From Ephydatia muelleri (lineage: Eukaryota > Porifera > Demospongiae > Spongillida > Spongillidae), in contig JABACO010000014.1 in assembly GCA_013339895.1 (NCBI GenBank), forward strand, positions 1,465,046 to 1,529,045: a DNA stretch of 64,000 nucleotides. The letters are read 5' to 3'. This document shows, one piece after another, positions 12,212 through 26,370 of this stretch. Under the pieces are notes generated by a model. The model worked only from the letters and a program-made list of their open reading frames with translations. It made no database searches and had not been told where the DNA came from. Position 1 is the first letter of the stretch; the number at the start of each line of letters is the position of its first letter. The translations under genes were made by a program, and so were the position numbers.

Positions 12212-12602
12212 TGCGAGACACTTTATTCATGGACACTAATTGATGCGGCAGTATTTATGCAAGCATGCGATTGGAGCATGCTTTTTCCTCAACCTGAACG
12301 ATGTAACTGAGGCATGCCCTGCTAATATTTAGACACGAAAAATATTCCTCATTGAACCAGCAAATTATCCGCAAAGAAAAACCATTCAGCAGCGTATTAT
12401 AAAGGTTAATGCTGCATCGACCAATCAGCAGAACACGACGCTTAACGATGCTAGTACAGTATACATGTACACCAGTACTGAACGCATTATACATGCATAC
12501 GTCAATGCACTTCCCTCCCTCATTTCAATTTGTTCTGTCTAGTATGTTTTTAATAAACAGTGCATTGATTTTTGCACAATACCGGAGTGCGAACTACATG
12601 TT
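12212..12602. other. tail-to-tail 3' region between UNC13-type gene and PKD gene A
   Basis: No coding segment. The sequence from about 12,390 recurs next to each alpha gene, near 26,160, 45,800-46,250 and 51,960-52,170, so it belongs to the duplicated unit. It contains AATAAA at 12552-12557 on plus. Confidence 0.6.
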
Positions 12603-13605
12603 TTAATTAGCTGCATTTATGGTGCCATAGATGACGTCACAACACCGCTGTGCTGGGAAGGGAGGAGTACTGCAGTAGTACGCGTAAACTGGATAACTCC
12701 TCTGGTACGAGGAGTACTGGTGAGTGGCCTGGAACGGACCCAGGGTTGCCGTCTTTTGAGAACTGTAGGTGCCATCCCCCCAACTCACGTACCATCTGCC
12801 GGAGCAAAAATGTAAAGAAAGAAAGAGGATTAACGCAGTGAACAGTTTATAGCCTGTTGAGATAATACTACATCATACAGCCGTGCGCCTTTTAGCTTAC
12901 AGGAAGCCTCCAGCTGGCTGGGCAGTACACGTGCCCCAGTCGACAATGATGGCAACGTCACCACGGTAACCGGTATCCCTCGTGATCAAGGAACCTGTAA
13001 TACCTCCCTGCGGCACGATCTTAGGACAGCATCCTTTTTGTCCACCTGCATATTGTTACACATTCATTATTTTCAATTCAATACTAGCTAGGTCCTTTTT
13101 TTTTGGGGGGGGGGGGGGGGGAAGAGGGAGGGGAATAATTTCATGCATATAGTTGTAGACCTTTTTTTATCGGGTGGCTTAATAATTGGATTCATGAACA
13201 AAGTGACTGCCATCTTATTGCAAAGTATGGCAATATCCGACCTGTAGGTTTCAACGCGTATTGAAACAAATACTCTTATCATGGTAGAACTACGTTTCTG
13301 GCAGTCTGTAATTTAATTAGCATCACATCGCTCGCTAACGTACTCAACGCTGCCTATAGAGTATGTCAAGTTCCCTAGAGATGGTAACACAGTTGCGATT
13401 AAATCATGGGATAAAAAAGGTCATTCCGCATGCATGGTTTTCTGCAGTATCGGCAGGTATCGTACGTACCAGGTGATATGATGCTCAACAGTTCTTCGTA
13501 GGCCTTCTGCGCCCCTTGGTAGTCGCAAGAGTCGGCGTGAGTCCCGCTCAGCAAGGCACACGTACATGTAATAGCGAGAGTTAACACGGCAGTGAGTGTT
13601 GTCAT
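12603..13605 (-). CDS. secreted PKD-like Cys-patterned protein, copy A (alpha)
   Basis: Three exons on minus: 13605-13470, 13045-12901, 12795-12603. Intron phases are 1 and 2, total 157 residues. Residues 1 to about 25 form a signal peptide (MTTLTAVLTLAITCTCALLS) with cleavage likely before DSCDY. The mature chain has seven Cys in the family pattern: CDY, CC, TC, YYC, CC. Exon 3 encodes a PKD-like beta-sandwich signature: 'WYVSWGDGT', 'LGPFQATHQY', then 'YPVYAYYC'. Compare the PKD consensus FGDG...HxY...Y.V. PKD domains usually mediate extracellular binding, so I infer a secreted binding or matrix protein and no enzyme. Intron 1 carries a T9G17 tract at 13096-13121. The gene ends about 390 bp from the UNC13-type stop codon, tail to tail. 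Confidence 0.85.
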
Positions 13606-13671
13606 GTTTCAACTGCGGAGAGACCAGTTTGCTTAAAAGCTATACAATGACAAGCTCAGGGTGTATGCTTG

Positions 13672-13680
13672 TTATATATA
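13672..13680 (-). promoter_or_regulatory. TATA box of copy A
   Basis: TATATATAA on the minus strand lies 67 bp before the start codon. The same box sits 66-67 bp upstream in copies C, E and G. Confidence 0.6.
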
Positions 13681-15855
<2,175 letters not shown>

Positions 15856-15859
15856 GGTG

Positions 15860-15867
15860 TATATAAA
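15860..15867 (+). promoter_or_regulatory. TATA box of copy B
   Basis: TATATAAA lies 76 bp before the start codon within a block conserved in copies B, D and F. Confidence 0.65.
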
Positions 15868-15935
15868 ACCGCCGTACTGATACCTATGTATATATTACGA
15901 TCTGAGTGGAGCTATTGCACATTCAACAGATAACG

Positions 15936-16600
15936 ATGAATATGAAGCTGCTAACAGTTTCTCTCGCGATCGCCTTTGTGACCTCGTCATATGCTGAACC
16001 CACGTGCGACTATCGGGCGGCAATGTACGGTTTTCAAGAGATGAGAAATCTTACCAATCTAGGTATGCGTTAAGCGCCATGCTGGGGCAACCAGCGTACA
16101 CCCAGCACCAATTCCCCACCCAATCCATTCCCATGATTCGTATTTCAAATCGCTATCCGTTTTGTTGCAGCCTGGGCATCGGGTTGCTGCCCCGTCATTG
16201 TCAGTCCTAGCCCCACTGGTTCCGTTATCGAAGGGTATTCTGGTTACAGAGGCAATGCAGCTGTCATTGTTGACTACGGAACCTGTACGGCACAGCCGGA
16301 TGGGGGTCTTCTGTAAGTTTAAGTGCATACAAACGAACCATGCATTCAGATATAACATTCCCGCATTCAATTTTGTCCCCGCATGCTATATATATATGAT
16401 ATTGCAGGTGGTACGTGAGTTGGGGAGACGGTTCTTTCGACTACCAGAGGACGACAACGCTCGGTCCATTCCAAGTCGCCCACCAGTACGCCCGGACTCC
16501 TGCCACCTACTCCGTGTTCGCGTACTACTGCAGCACGCCACCGCCCCCTTATGAGCCTTGCTGCGATGTACTGTACCGAAGCATTTATGTTAATTACTGA
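15936..16600 (+). CDS. secreted PKD-like Cys-patterned protein, copy B (beta)
   Basis: Exons 15936-16062, 16171-16312 and 16408-16600, intron phases 1 and 2, 153 residues. The signal peptide is MNMKLLTVSLAIAFVTSSYA, with cleavage expected before EPTCDY. Seven Cys follow the family pattern. Exon 2 holds GCCP and 'YRGNAAVIVDYGTCTAQP'. Exon 3 holds the PKD-like part 'WYVSWGDGS', 'LGPFQVAHQYA', 'TYSVFAYYC', and ends with a second CC. Alpha and beta genes share every intron position, so they descend from one ancestor. From intron 1 to the stop, copy B is base-for-base like copy D apart from a TA-repeat length change, including introns. Confidence 0.87.
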
Positions 16601-17109
16601 GGTACTAAGACCTTTTGTGCTGTCGAGTGTATCCAGCCATACATACTTAGCATAGAAGCTGGATTATATGAATTGAACATTTATACCTACACTGTACGTA
16701 CAGTATCCAATTCATGCATGCAAGTAGCCCAAATAGCGCGGTATGCATGCGCTCTAATTTGAGGATCATATGACTAGCATTCGAGCGATCTGGTTCCCAT
16801 ACTAATTGTGCTATGCTGACGTCAAAGCAATGTTCTGAGTGGATTCGTGGATTCATATGTTAAATCCACATGATATTGACATTAGCAATAACTAGTTGCG
16901 GGCATACTGACTTTAATTATTTTCATGCATCAGTGGAGTTTTCACCAAAACGTATTCCCAGTATCGGAGATGATCGATCATCCAAATAGACCTCGGATAG
17001 TGGTTAAACGTAGCCAGTGCACCACATCGCTATATGGCGCACAATCGCACACAATGTGTGGTAATACCAAACATGCATGCATAGTTGCACATGCGTGCAA
17101 TTCCTGAAT
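16601..17109. other. downstream region of copy B, part of duplicated unit
   Basis: No gene seen. Similar sequence follows copies D (to about 30,440) and F, and reappears at 44,475-44,620 just before the next UNC13 relic, which places the unit's right boundary near 17,110. Confidence 0.5.
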
Positions 17110-17467
17110 TATGAAATTACATTTCAAATTGACCTTTGCATCGAACAGTCCACTAGTGACCTTTGGCAAGGGCACCTATTCCAAGAGGCTTCTGATTCTT
17201 GCCGTCAGAAAATCCTTACCTTATGTGAACAAATGGGGATCGGGTAGACTTACGCGGTAAATGACTCTGTTATGGGATTCATTGTGCATGCACATTAGAG
17301 TGGTTACAAAATACAGTATAAAACATCAGCATCACTTTGCATCTAATTGGTTTGAATATTTAAATGCATATATGTCTTCTTTTTAGTCCTACACGTTTTA
17401 TATTATTATTTATCTTAAAACACCCTCCGAATTAATGTAGTAATCCAGGCTTGAAGTGTCTTCATTC
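17110..17467 (+). pseudogene. relic of UNC13-type gene (exon 18 end and following intron), unit 2
   Basis: The stretch matches 10,255-10,610 of the intact gene: the exon 18 end coding 'LFQEASDSCRQKILTL' and the intron after it. It carries small deletions and a changed donor context, and no upstream exons are present. It is therefore a dead by-product of the segmental duplication. Similarity stops abruptly at about 17,467. Confidence 0.8.
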
Positions 17468-18140
17468 CATTCTTATTTCAGTACAGAATTACCCCCCCAG
17501 ACAACCACTGGTGTATCTCCTGCTGAACTGTAGAAGGCTCCGATCCCGCTTAGATGCATTGCATCCAAACTTAGCTGAAAGAGTTGAACAGGGACAAAAG
17601 GCAGCACATGATACCAAGGCTGGTGAAAGGAGTTTTCAAGAACAGGATAGTGTATATGTTAAGTATTATGAGCGGGGGGACGGATGGAAATGGTTGTCCG
17701 GGAAAATCGTAAAATGCAAGGGGCCATTATCATTTGATGTGTGGTTAGAAGATGGGAAGGTTTGCAGAAGACACCAAGATCAGATACGAAAGCGAGCAGA
17801 CGAGGCTTATGATACTTGGACTGGAGACAGATCATCAACTGATGTGGCCACAGAAGATCAAGAGCAGAATGGTGACAGAGCACAAGATGAGCAAGAAGCC
17901 TTGAATGAAGATGTCAATAATCTGGGGGTGGGTGACAGGCCTGAGATCGAGAAAAAAAAATAGATCAAGAAAATCAAAGACGATATCCCAGCAGGGACAG
18001 ACGGTAGACCGAGCGCTACCAAGCCGGGTTTTCGTGATAACTGATAAACTATGCTGCAATGCAATGCGCATGCGCATGCCTATTATTTAAGTGTATACTG
18101 ATTGGGAATCGGGATGATTCTTTGAGTGTTCGAGTTACCA
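17468..18140 (+). mobile_element. Ty3/Gypsy element, integrase C-terminal region and LTR end (fossil)
   Basis: The plus strand encodes the C-terminal part of a Gypsy integrase ('CRRLRSRLDALHPNL', 'WLSGKIVKCKGPLSFDVWLED', 'RRHQDQIRKR'). It is followed by an LTR end at about 18,030-18,090 whose reverse complement occurs at 21,425-21,490. Together with the 19,009-21,600 block it belongs to one Gypsy family and probably to one insertion, whose parts now lie in two orientations. It is broken. Confidence 0.75.
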
Positions 18141-18144
18141 CAGT

Positions 18145-18293
18145 CCCTAATTCTACGAAGGGGTCCCCAATTCTCCGGTGATTTAGGGACGGGGATCCCC
18201 AATTCTCCGTAGTTTTGGGGCCGGGGATCTCCAATTCTTCGGAGATTTGGGGACGGGGTCCCTAATTCTATGGGTCCCTAATTGTACGTGACA
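18145..18293. mobile_element. Ginger-type terminal region with internal short repeats
   Basis: Repeated units of about 30 bp built on 'GGGACGGGGATCCCCAATTC' end at 18,293 in ...GTGACA, directly followed by CCGG (18294-18297). Related repeats lie at 23,424-23,460, the other end of the same element type. Confidence 0.6.
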
Positions 18294-19008
18294 CCGGTTT
18301 TGGGGCGCGTATCAGCACTGCCGGGCCCACATTGTGCATGCATAGTATAATATGTTTCAAAAAGAGCACTATTTTCTGGAGTCGGGGTGTAACAGATAGT
18401 GCTTGCATCTTATGAGCCAGCTGAATCGCTGGAATTAATCTCCACACCTTAATTTACCATTATAATAGCTTGCAAAACGTACCGTGAACTCTTCAATGTC
18501 CAGCTGATTCTCTGCAAGTCCATTTCTTTCTCCCATAATGACACCATGTAAGGTAAGCAGCAGGTCTTTTATCTTGAAGTGCTTTTCAGTGCTCCCACTT
18601 CTGAAGTCACTATAGAGTTGAAGGCATGAACCAGAGATATCCAAATCTTTTGGAGGACCCTGTTGTTTCAAAAATGTAAACAGGCACTAATAGCTTTTTG
18701 GCAAGTGTTTTCACATGATAAATGCAGGGGAGGAAGATTTGTTCTGAGAACAACAGGTTTGTGTTCACGCATGTACGAAGATTCTGAAGAGGTGAATGTG
18801 TGCATGCTCACCTCTTCCTTGTTTGGCCTTTTCAAAACCTTGACTGATGCATGAACGTAAGTATAGTAGCCTCAATCTATAGGTATAAACCAAGCCACGA
18901 TCACAAAATGGCCATCAGAAATACTATTCGTCTTCTTGGTTCAAAAACATCACTGACACACAATTCTTTAATATAAACTAATCAAATTGAAGTAATATCT
19001 GGAATCGT
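18294..19008 (-). pseudogene. relic of UNC13-type gene exons 19-21, inverted, unit 2
   Basis: The minus strand carries decayed copies of exons 19-21 of the intact gene. The clearest is the exon 21 match at 18,671-18,490, which includes 'IKDLLLTLHGVIMGERN'. It has indels and stop codons. Orientation is opposite to the relic pieces on either side (17,110-17,467 and from 26,074). Its two ends meet those pieces in sequence order, so this host segment was inverted after duplication. Confidence 0.8.
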
Positions 19009-21600
19009 GCCAACTTATCTCTGAGCGTTCCAGATGTCATCTTCTTTACTCTGAATGTGCTTCACAGTTTGCACAGCCCGCTCCGCCATTACATTAAAAG
19101 ATGGATGATATGGTGCTGACTAATGTGTACCACACAATTATTGTTTAGGAAGTCATGAAACTCTCTGCTTGAAAAACACGGCCCATTATCTGTCATCACT
19201 GTCTCTGGTATTCCAAACCTCGCAAATATTCGCTGAACGGTTGCCTCCGCAGTTGCATCTTTTCCAACCTCCACTTCGAATGAGCGTCAATTACCACCTG
19301 CTACATCTGTCCTTCCACAGGGCCTGCATAATCAATGTGTAATCTTGCCCACGGTCTGGTAGGCCAACTCCAAGGCTGTAGGGGAGCCAACGGTGGTAAA
19401 GGTCTTGTAGCCTGACACTGAGGGCATTTGGAAACCAGCATTTCAATATATTTATCTATTCCAGCCACCATACAAATATCCTAGACAAAATTTTCATTCG
19501 AGATTCCTCCATGCAACTCCTGCAATACATAGTTTCTTCCCTTTTCTGGAACAACCATCCGATTACCCCAAAGGATACAACCAGCATGAGTTGATTTTTT
19601 ATCAATTTTGTAACCCAAATACACAACTGACTCCTGCAAAAGAAGCATTTATCTCTTTTGAGGTGAATACCAGCTTCTTTTAACTTAGAAAGGACTTTTC
19701 CAGTGTCTCCAGATGTTCTTTGTCAGTACCCCCAGTTATTAAAATCTCATCGATATACACAATCACCTTCGGGATCCCCTGAAATAGACTCTCCATTATC
19801 CTCTGAAATATACTAGGAGCTGATGACACCCCAAATGGCAACCTGCATGGTATATTGGTATAACTCTTTATGTGTATTAATTAGTCACCACATATTTTAA
19901 TAGATTCATTAGGCTTAACCACAGGCACTATTGGTGCTGCCCATTCAGTCAGTTCAACTGGTTGTAATATACCCTCTTGAACTAGTTTATCTAGTATTCC
20001 TCAATTTTTTTTTTAATGGCATATGGCACCTGTCGAGCTTTGCAAAATCTAGGTACTGCATTTTCTTTCATAACTAATTTTGCTTCATAGCCTTGCAATG
20101 TCCCTAACCCTTCATTAAACACCATTTCATACCTCTTCAATATACGTTTTCTAATGAAGAAAACTACCAACACAGACTTCCAATCAATCCTAAAGCGCTG
20201 TAGCCAACCTATACCCAAAAGTGACGGTCCTGTTCCCTCCAACACAATTACTGACAGCTTATCTATTTGTCTCTTCCTCTTCCCATGTCCCAATCACTTG
20301 TAACGACTCCCCGGAATAAGTGCACAACCGAATTCCTGACCTTTCTAAGACCTTTCCTGACCTAGAGGCGCCTAAACGTTGATTCTGAAACAATGGATAC
20401 GGCAGCTCCAGTGTGTCTAGCTCCATTGTGATCAGTACTCCATCGATATACACCTGCAATTGAATGGGTTCATTATTGACGCTACACCTTGTATACGCAA
20501 TTGTTGAAGTGTGTTAGTACTGTTTCTTTCCTCCTCTAGGTCTGCCGACTCCTCTTGCACAACCTGTACTCCTCGCCGCGACGGATGTACTCCCCCAGCG
20601 TTCACTTCTTTTTGTTTACACGCCCTCCGAATTGACCTTTTTTTCCACACCCAAAACATACAGTATATTTCCATGCGGACACTCACCAGGGGTGTGGTCC
20701 CTCCGGAGACACTTATGACATCTCGGCGTTCCCGTTCCCGGACCTATTTTCCTCTGCGGTCGTACAGGCGTTACAGCATGTACCAGTTGCTTTTGGTGTT
20801 CGACCCAATCCTGCATGAGAACGTCCACTCTGTATTTCTTTTGCGCACCTTTCCGCCACTTCGAAACCCTGGGAAATCTTAAGGGCTGATTCAAACGTCA
20901 AATTTACCTCAACTAAGACTTAGACTGCACTCGCTCGTCGTTAATGCCACATACCAGTCTACCTCGCAGCATATCGTTAAGGGCGTTTCCGAACTCGCAT
21001 TTCCGGGCTAGCTCCTTCAGCTGCGTTGCGTACACAGTTACAGACTCACCTTGTTGCCTGACCCTGCTATGAAACCTGCATCAGTGTACCGCTGTACTAT
21101 TACCGGCGCTTGGGACTTCAGTGCTCTTCCATCAGTTTTACCAGTTCCTCGTACAACTTGGCTCCCGGTGTCTCTGGTGCAACAAGACTAGCCAGCGTCT
21201 GATACGCTTTAGACCCTAGAAGAACCGAGCGCTTCTTACTCATGTCACTCACTCCATTAGCTAGCTAGCGTGCGCTCTGATAAAGTGCCCAATTCTTTCG
21301 ACGTATTGTGCCCAATCTTCCTCCCCTTCCACAAATTCTCCAACCGCTCCAAAAAGTGTCATCTTTTGAACCAGAATACCCTCGTCGCCAGTTATGTGGT
21401 AACTCGATTCCCAATCATGCAGCATACACTTAATTAAATAATAGGCAGGCGCATGCGCATTGCATTGTAGCATAGTTTATCAGTTATCACCATGTTGTTG
21501 GTCCGTATATACACCGAATATTGGCCCGTGCTGATTTATAACTCCTATACACAATAATAAATGTATACTTTTGGACAGCACAAAGCTTAGAACAAACGGG
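19009..21600 (-). mobile_element. Ty3/Gypsy element: LTR, gag, protease, RT and integrase regions (fossil)
   Basis: Read on minus from the right: an LTR-like stretch (about 21,598-21,400); a primer-site-like TGGCGACGAGG; gag starting near 21,365 ('EGEEDWAQYVERIGHFIRAH'); a CCHC zinc knuckle near 20,700 (CHKCLRRDHTPGECPH); a protease region near 20,300; RT near 20,050-19,650; and an integrase core near 19,270-19,090 ('FGIPETVMTDNGPCF'). This is the full domain order of an animal Gypsy element. The copy is broken in several places. LTR-end copies that can be compared differ at a handful of positions in about 60 bases, so it is not a recent arrival. It appears to lie inside a Ginger-type element. 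Confidence 0.8.
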
Positions 21601-21649
21601 ATGAGTTGATCGATTGCAATAGATCCAATGCCATACAAACATGAGGCGC

Positions 21650-23462
21650 TTTAACTGTTACTCTTGCTGATGTTTCTGTTGCTGTTTTATTACTCTCTGT
21701 GTTCTTAGTCTTCATCTGCTCCTTCATTCCTATCATTTGAGGCATGCACCTTCCTTTCCATTCTCTTCATTTGAGGCACTTTCCTTTCCATTATCTTTAT
21801 TTGATCCACCTTTCCTTCCATTCTCTTCCCTTTTAGCATCTGCTCCTTCATTCTCTTCACTTCTAGCATCTGTTCCTTCATTCTTTTCACTTTTAGCATC
21901 CATATCTTCATTTGATTCTTTGTGTTCATCTGGATATTTGTAAACTTTCAATCTGTTAACATTAATATTTGTCTTTAAGACAGCTCCTTTCATATTTTTT
22001 AACTCATACACACCTTTTCCAATGCATCAGTTAATAGAATAAGGGCCAAGCCAATGGTCATCCATTTTACCACCTTTACGCTGTTTTTGATGAGTATTCT
22101 CTTTTAAGACTGTAGTGCCAACTTGCAGCTCATTTGGATTGTGTTTGATTCCTTCTGTTCTCTTTGGGCTAATGATATATTTAAACCTGTGGCTTCAAAA
22201 AGTTTCTCTCTTGTCTGCAATAGGGCTTCAATCACAATGCTCATCTCACTCTCCATATGATTGTGTGACTCCTCATTTTGCATGATTTCATTGTCAATGG
22301 GAAGGCGCATCTCCTTTTGAAAAGCAAAGAATATGGAGAATACTTTGTTGAAGCTTGGAAAGATGCCCTGTAGCCCATGAGATCTGTTTCAATTTTGACA
22401 TCCCAGTTTTTCTGATCTTCATCCACCATCTTTGCTAGGCACCGAGACAGAGTTTGATTAACGTTCTGTAAGACCATTAGTCTAAGAAACAGAAGTGGTA
22501 TTTTTTAAATGGATATCCACATCAATAATTACATAAAATAAATACCTGTGGGTGGTAGGCACTAGGGAGTCTGTGGTCAGTCTTGGTAATCAAATAGAGC
22601 TGTCTTGTTATTTCATTAACAAACTCTCTACCTTGATCAGTTATGACAATTTCAGGTACTCCAAAATGGCATGTTACCTACATTTTAGGCATTGAATGAT
22701 AATTATGCTGTTTATGCATAGTAGTTTAATGTTATCTTACCGAGTACATGACACTGACTGCAGTTTTGTCTGGAAGAGCTGTGGCTTCTGCCCACTTTGA
22801 GAAATAATCAGCCAAGGTGATGATGTATTTATTGCCAAGCGATGCTTCTGGAAGGACCAATTAAATCCATTCCCACTTGGTGCCAGATTTGAGCTTTTAC
22901 AGGAATAGGATGTAGCACTCCAGCTGAAGCGTCAAGTTTTTTGTTGTTTCTTTGACAACGTTCGCACGAGCTCACCTGCATGGTAAAAAATGCATGTATA
23001 ATTATACTAAGTCTTAATCATATGTTTACATGTCACAATCTTACGTATGACTTCGATGGTATAGTGGAATTTGTACCAATAACTCCGAAGTGACCATCAC
23101 GTGCTAAGGAGACAATTCTCTGACGCTTATCTACACTCTCTACAACTAGCCGAGTAATACCCTGACATCCATCGTCTACGCGCGTTGCATTTGCATGCAT
23201 GAGGAAAGAGAAACTGTGATGTGCCATATTTGCAATTGCAAAACCTCGTTTTGATTCTCACCTCTACCCGTGTACCAGCGCGAAAAATTTGGCCCTCTTC
23301 CGTAACGCTTATTTGTCCGATTTCGAAAAGGAAGAGGGATACACGCCTTGTAGAAGATACTTGTCTATCTCTTTAAAGTAAACCGCCCGTCTTTGTATCC
23401 ATCGTCACTCGCCATATGTGTGCTGCCCCAGTTCTATGGGGTCCCCAATTCTACCTGCCACA
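21650..23462 (-). mobile_element. Ginger-type element 1: integrase with acidic C-terminal tail (fossil)
   Basis: Minus-strand segments give, in order, an HHCC-to-core region (about 22,990-22,740, 'WHQVGMDLIGPS' and 'ADYFSKWAEATALPDKT'), a core segment with 'VTDQGREFVNE' type sequence (22,680-22,560), the core end (22,477-22,310, 'DEDQKNWDVKIETDLMGYRA'), and a GPY/F-like tail that runs into Glu/Asn/Lys repeats (22,010-21,700) encoded by a 30-bp minisatellite. Introns appear to separate the segments. The right end is the repeat-rich region 23,424-23,462, and the left end is probably 18,145-18,293. Family assignment rests on integrase type, end sequences and the CCGG flank. Confidence 0.6.
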
Positions 23463-23464
23463 GG

Positions 23465-24180
23465 TGTCAGAGGCATAATTGACTCCCAGGCATAAATTAC
23501 TCCCCCAGTCATTAACGCTTAAAGTACTAATGAGGCATGTATGACTCCCCAGCTGGAATTCTAAGAACCACATTTTTTTAGGTGCGCTTAAAGAGAGCTA
23601 CTATGGCGGATGATGAGTTCACTGCTGTGGAGACGTATTTAGTATCCCAAGGGCATGACAAAGGGAGAGAAGGCGAATTTAAGACGCAAGTGTAAAAATA
23701 ATTTCAAGTTTGAAACAGGAATGTTATACTACAAGAATAAAGGTATCGACGAGGCATCAAAGTGGTATATTTGCGTGCGATCAGATGATGATAAACGGCG
23801 GATACTGGAGTCATGCCATTCTGGAATAGAAGGTACGTACGTATAAAATTTATAACTTTTCAGTGTCCATGGATTGGGCTGTAGGGTGCCATCTAGGCAG
23901 AGATAAAACAATTGAGAAGGTTTCAAGTCGTTTTATTGGCGGAATATTAAGAAGGCACAGGAAAGGGACACATTTTACTATGGCAAAAAACATTGACATA
24001 ATTATTTTTTTATGTTATATTTTAGAAAACACTATACTGGATCGATGAAATGTGTTATTCAATCAATGTAGCCAGTGGTATCATTTCAGATGTGTGAACA
24101 TCGAGCAAAAATGTATTCCTGACACATGGTTATGTTCAAGTTGCTCTAAATAGCACAATCTATTATCAATGTATCAGTAT

Positions 24181-24227
<47 letters not shown>

Positions 24228-26073
24228 TTTTTTTTGTTTTTTTGTTTTTTTGCAGTACAAGTGCAATCAAGCGTGTTCTTATCTTCTACATATTATATAA
24301 TATAGTCGCCACCGACTGGAGAGTCATATATGCCTAAATGTAATGGACCGGGAGTCAATTAAGCCTAGGCTACAATAACTCTCAGGAGTCATTTGCATCA
24401 GGGGGGCACGGATGTCTGCGCTCGTAGAAATGTTGGAAATAAAGTTCAGTAAAGTAATATTGAAACGTATTTGCGTCATCCATAGCAACCACCCCGACAA
24501 CGTAATGTCCTATGGAATTTGCAGCTGTACAAGGTACCAACAAGTTCAAAAAACAGGTTTACAGTACATACACCAATGACCTTTGCTCTTTGCACAATAG
24601 TCATAACATGCTCGGTGTTTCATTGCTACATTGAGCCATGGGACTCGAAAGCGGACCGCTTGAAACTGATATGTCGCAGCAAGTGCAGTCTATTCGCCAA
24701 ACGGCGCAAAAATGGCCAAAAAACCGACTTGCCAGGTAAAGTACCTTTTTCTTGTTTTCTGAAATCGAGAACGATTATTCTGGGGAAGTTGTGTGTCACC
24801 AAACTGTGGCATTTTTACACGCGTAAATTCATATACCGTGTACGAGTACTTGTACGAGTGGAACGAAATAAATTAAGTTACTGCTTTCTCTTATTTTGTG
24901 GTGGTATGTGAGGTGCGGTGGTGAGAGTTAAAAAGTGTTGCTTGACGATGCACAGTAGTGTTTGAACCTTGTCGTGCATGGTGTTAAATTGGGAAAGCAG
25001 GGAAGTGAACTTTGCATGTATAGATTTGGCACCCTGCTCTCCAAGAAGACCAAACCCGACATGCATTCTGTTGGCCCATTATAATGTATGGTGTTCCAGG
25101 AGATGCATCTTGATGGGAGTAGTGGCTGTTGGAAATGCTTTCCTGAAACTCCATAAAGCTCTGTATGGCTGTGGCTATTGAAAGCAAAAGAACAAATGGA
25201 TCGTCAAATGAACCTTCATTTGTACCTTTTAGATATAATAAATACACTTAACTCTGCCTCCTGTAGGGACTTTGACCAGACACTCATCAGGGGGACTGTT
25301 GGAGACCACATGCCTAAGAACATCACCTGCCATATTTGCATCACTTCTTGTAAGTGCATGAACTGGTGCACTTGTGACCAACAAATGCACCAGTTCTCAT
25401 ATTCCTGCCACAGGAAGTGCACTGACCAAGATATCATTTAGCAGTAATATTATTAAAGAAGCTGGCCTCAAGGAAGCCAGAGCCAAAAGAACTGCTGAGT
25501 GGCAGCATGGGCACAAAACAGTACCTGCGACTTTTAGCCATGCAGTGATACATTCGGCACACATGAGAACACTGCACGGCAGCTCAATTGACTGAGAAAG
25601 GATCTCAAATCACAAAGGGCATTCCAGTTTGCTTGGGCAAGACAAATTGTCAGGGGCCCGGGACAGCCAGGACTAGTTACAGTCAGGACCAGTTACAGTA
25701 GCTGGTGCAATGACCTGGATATGTTTTATCAGTGTGCTTGGCCAGACACCAGTTTGACGAATCAACTTCACCATTCTCACCCCTTTGCTGGTTTTTTGAA
25801 AGTGCTCACAAAGCTGCACATTTCAACATACGTATAATTATTTATTTGAACCTTATTACTTACTATGCATCCTTCAGCTTTGTGAGCATACCACTGAAAA
25901 GGGATAATGTGCTTCTTGGGGGCACCTATACCGCGGGCATGGACAATAGTCAGCTTGCAGGGTTTGCAAGCACATTCAGAGTGCGTGGCAGTACTATCAT
26001 ATATTGCAAGTGCTTGCCTAGGCATCAATGACTGGGGAGTCAATTTATACGGGAGTCATTATCGCCTGCGACA
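23465..26073 (+). mobile_element. Ginger-type element 2, with terminal inverted repeats
   Basis: Left end TGTCAGAGGC (23465) and right end, read inward, TGTCGCAGGC (26073) are terminal inverted repeats that continue for about 45 bp with internal 'GACTCCC' units. CCGG follows on the right (26074) and CAGG precedes on the left (23461), a likely diverged 4-bp target copy. Inside, 23,604-24,050 encodes an integrase N-terminal and zinc-binding region ('GCHLGRDKTIEKVSSRF'). The remaining 2 kb shows no recognised domain and includes a GT array at 24,182-24,224. It is broken and lacks a visible integrase core. Confidence 0.65.
24182..24224 (+). repeat. (GT)n microsatellite
   Basis: Uninterrupted GT repeat inside Ginger-type element 2. 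Confidence 0.95.
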
Positions 26074-26370
26074 CCGGCTCTGATCGTATACAGGTGCTTC
26101 TTAATGAACTGCAGTGCATGAGTTGACCGACACACCATTTGATACTTCGTATCACTGTATATTATGAAGGTAATTACTCTTTTAATGCTACATCGACCAA
26201 TCAGCAGAACACGAAGCTTAACGATGCTAGTATATACGTTTACACCAGTACTCAAAGCATTACACATGTAGATGTATACTTCCCTCCCTCATTTCAATTT
26301 GTTCTGTCTAATATGTTTTTAATAAACAGTGCATTAATTTTTGCACAATACCGAAGTGTGAAACATGTTT
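26074..26370 (+). pseudogene. end of UNC13 relic in unit 2 and flank of gene C
   Basis: From 26,083 to about 26,140 the sequence matches the start of exon 22 of the intact gene. It then switches to the sequence found after 12,390, next to gene A. All exons after that point are missing, the same deletion junction as in units 3 and 4. Confidence 0.75.

Noticed and set aside
25216-25441. Possible protein in the second half of Ginger-type element 2
   Set aside because: Both strands are open over the same stretch, helped by a small inverted repeat around 25,360-25,395. No recognisable domain.
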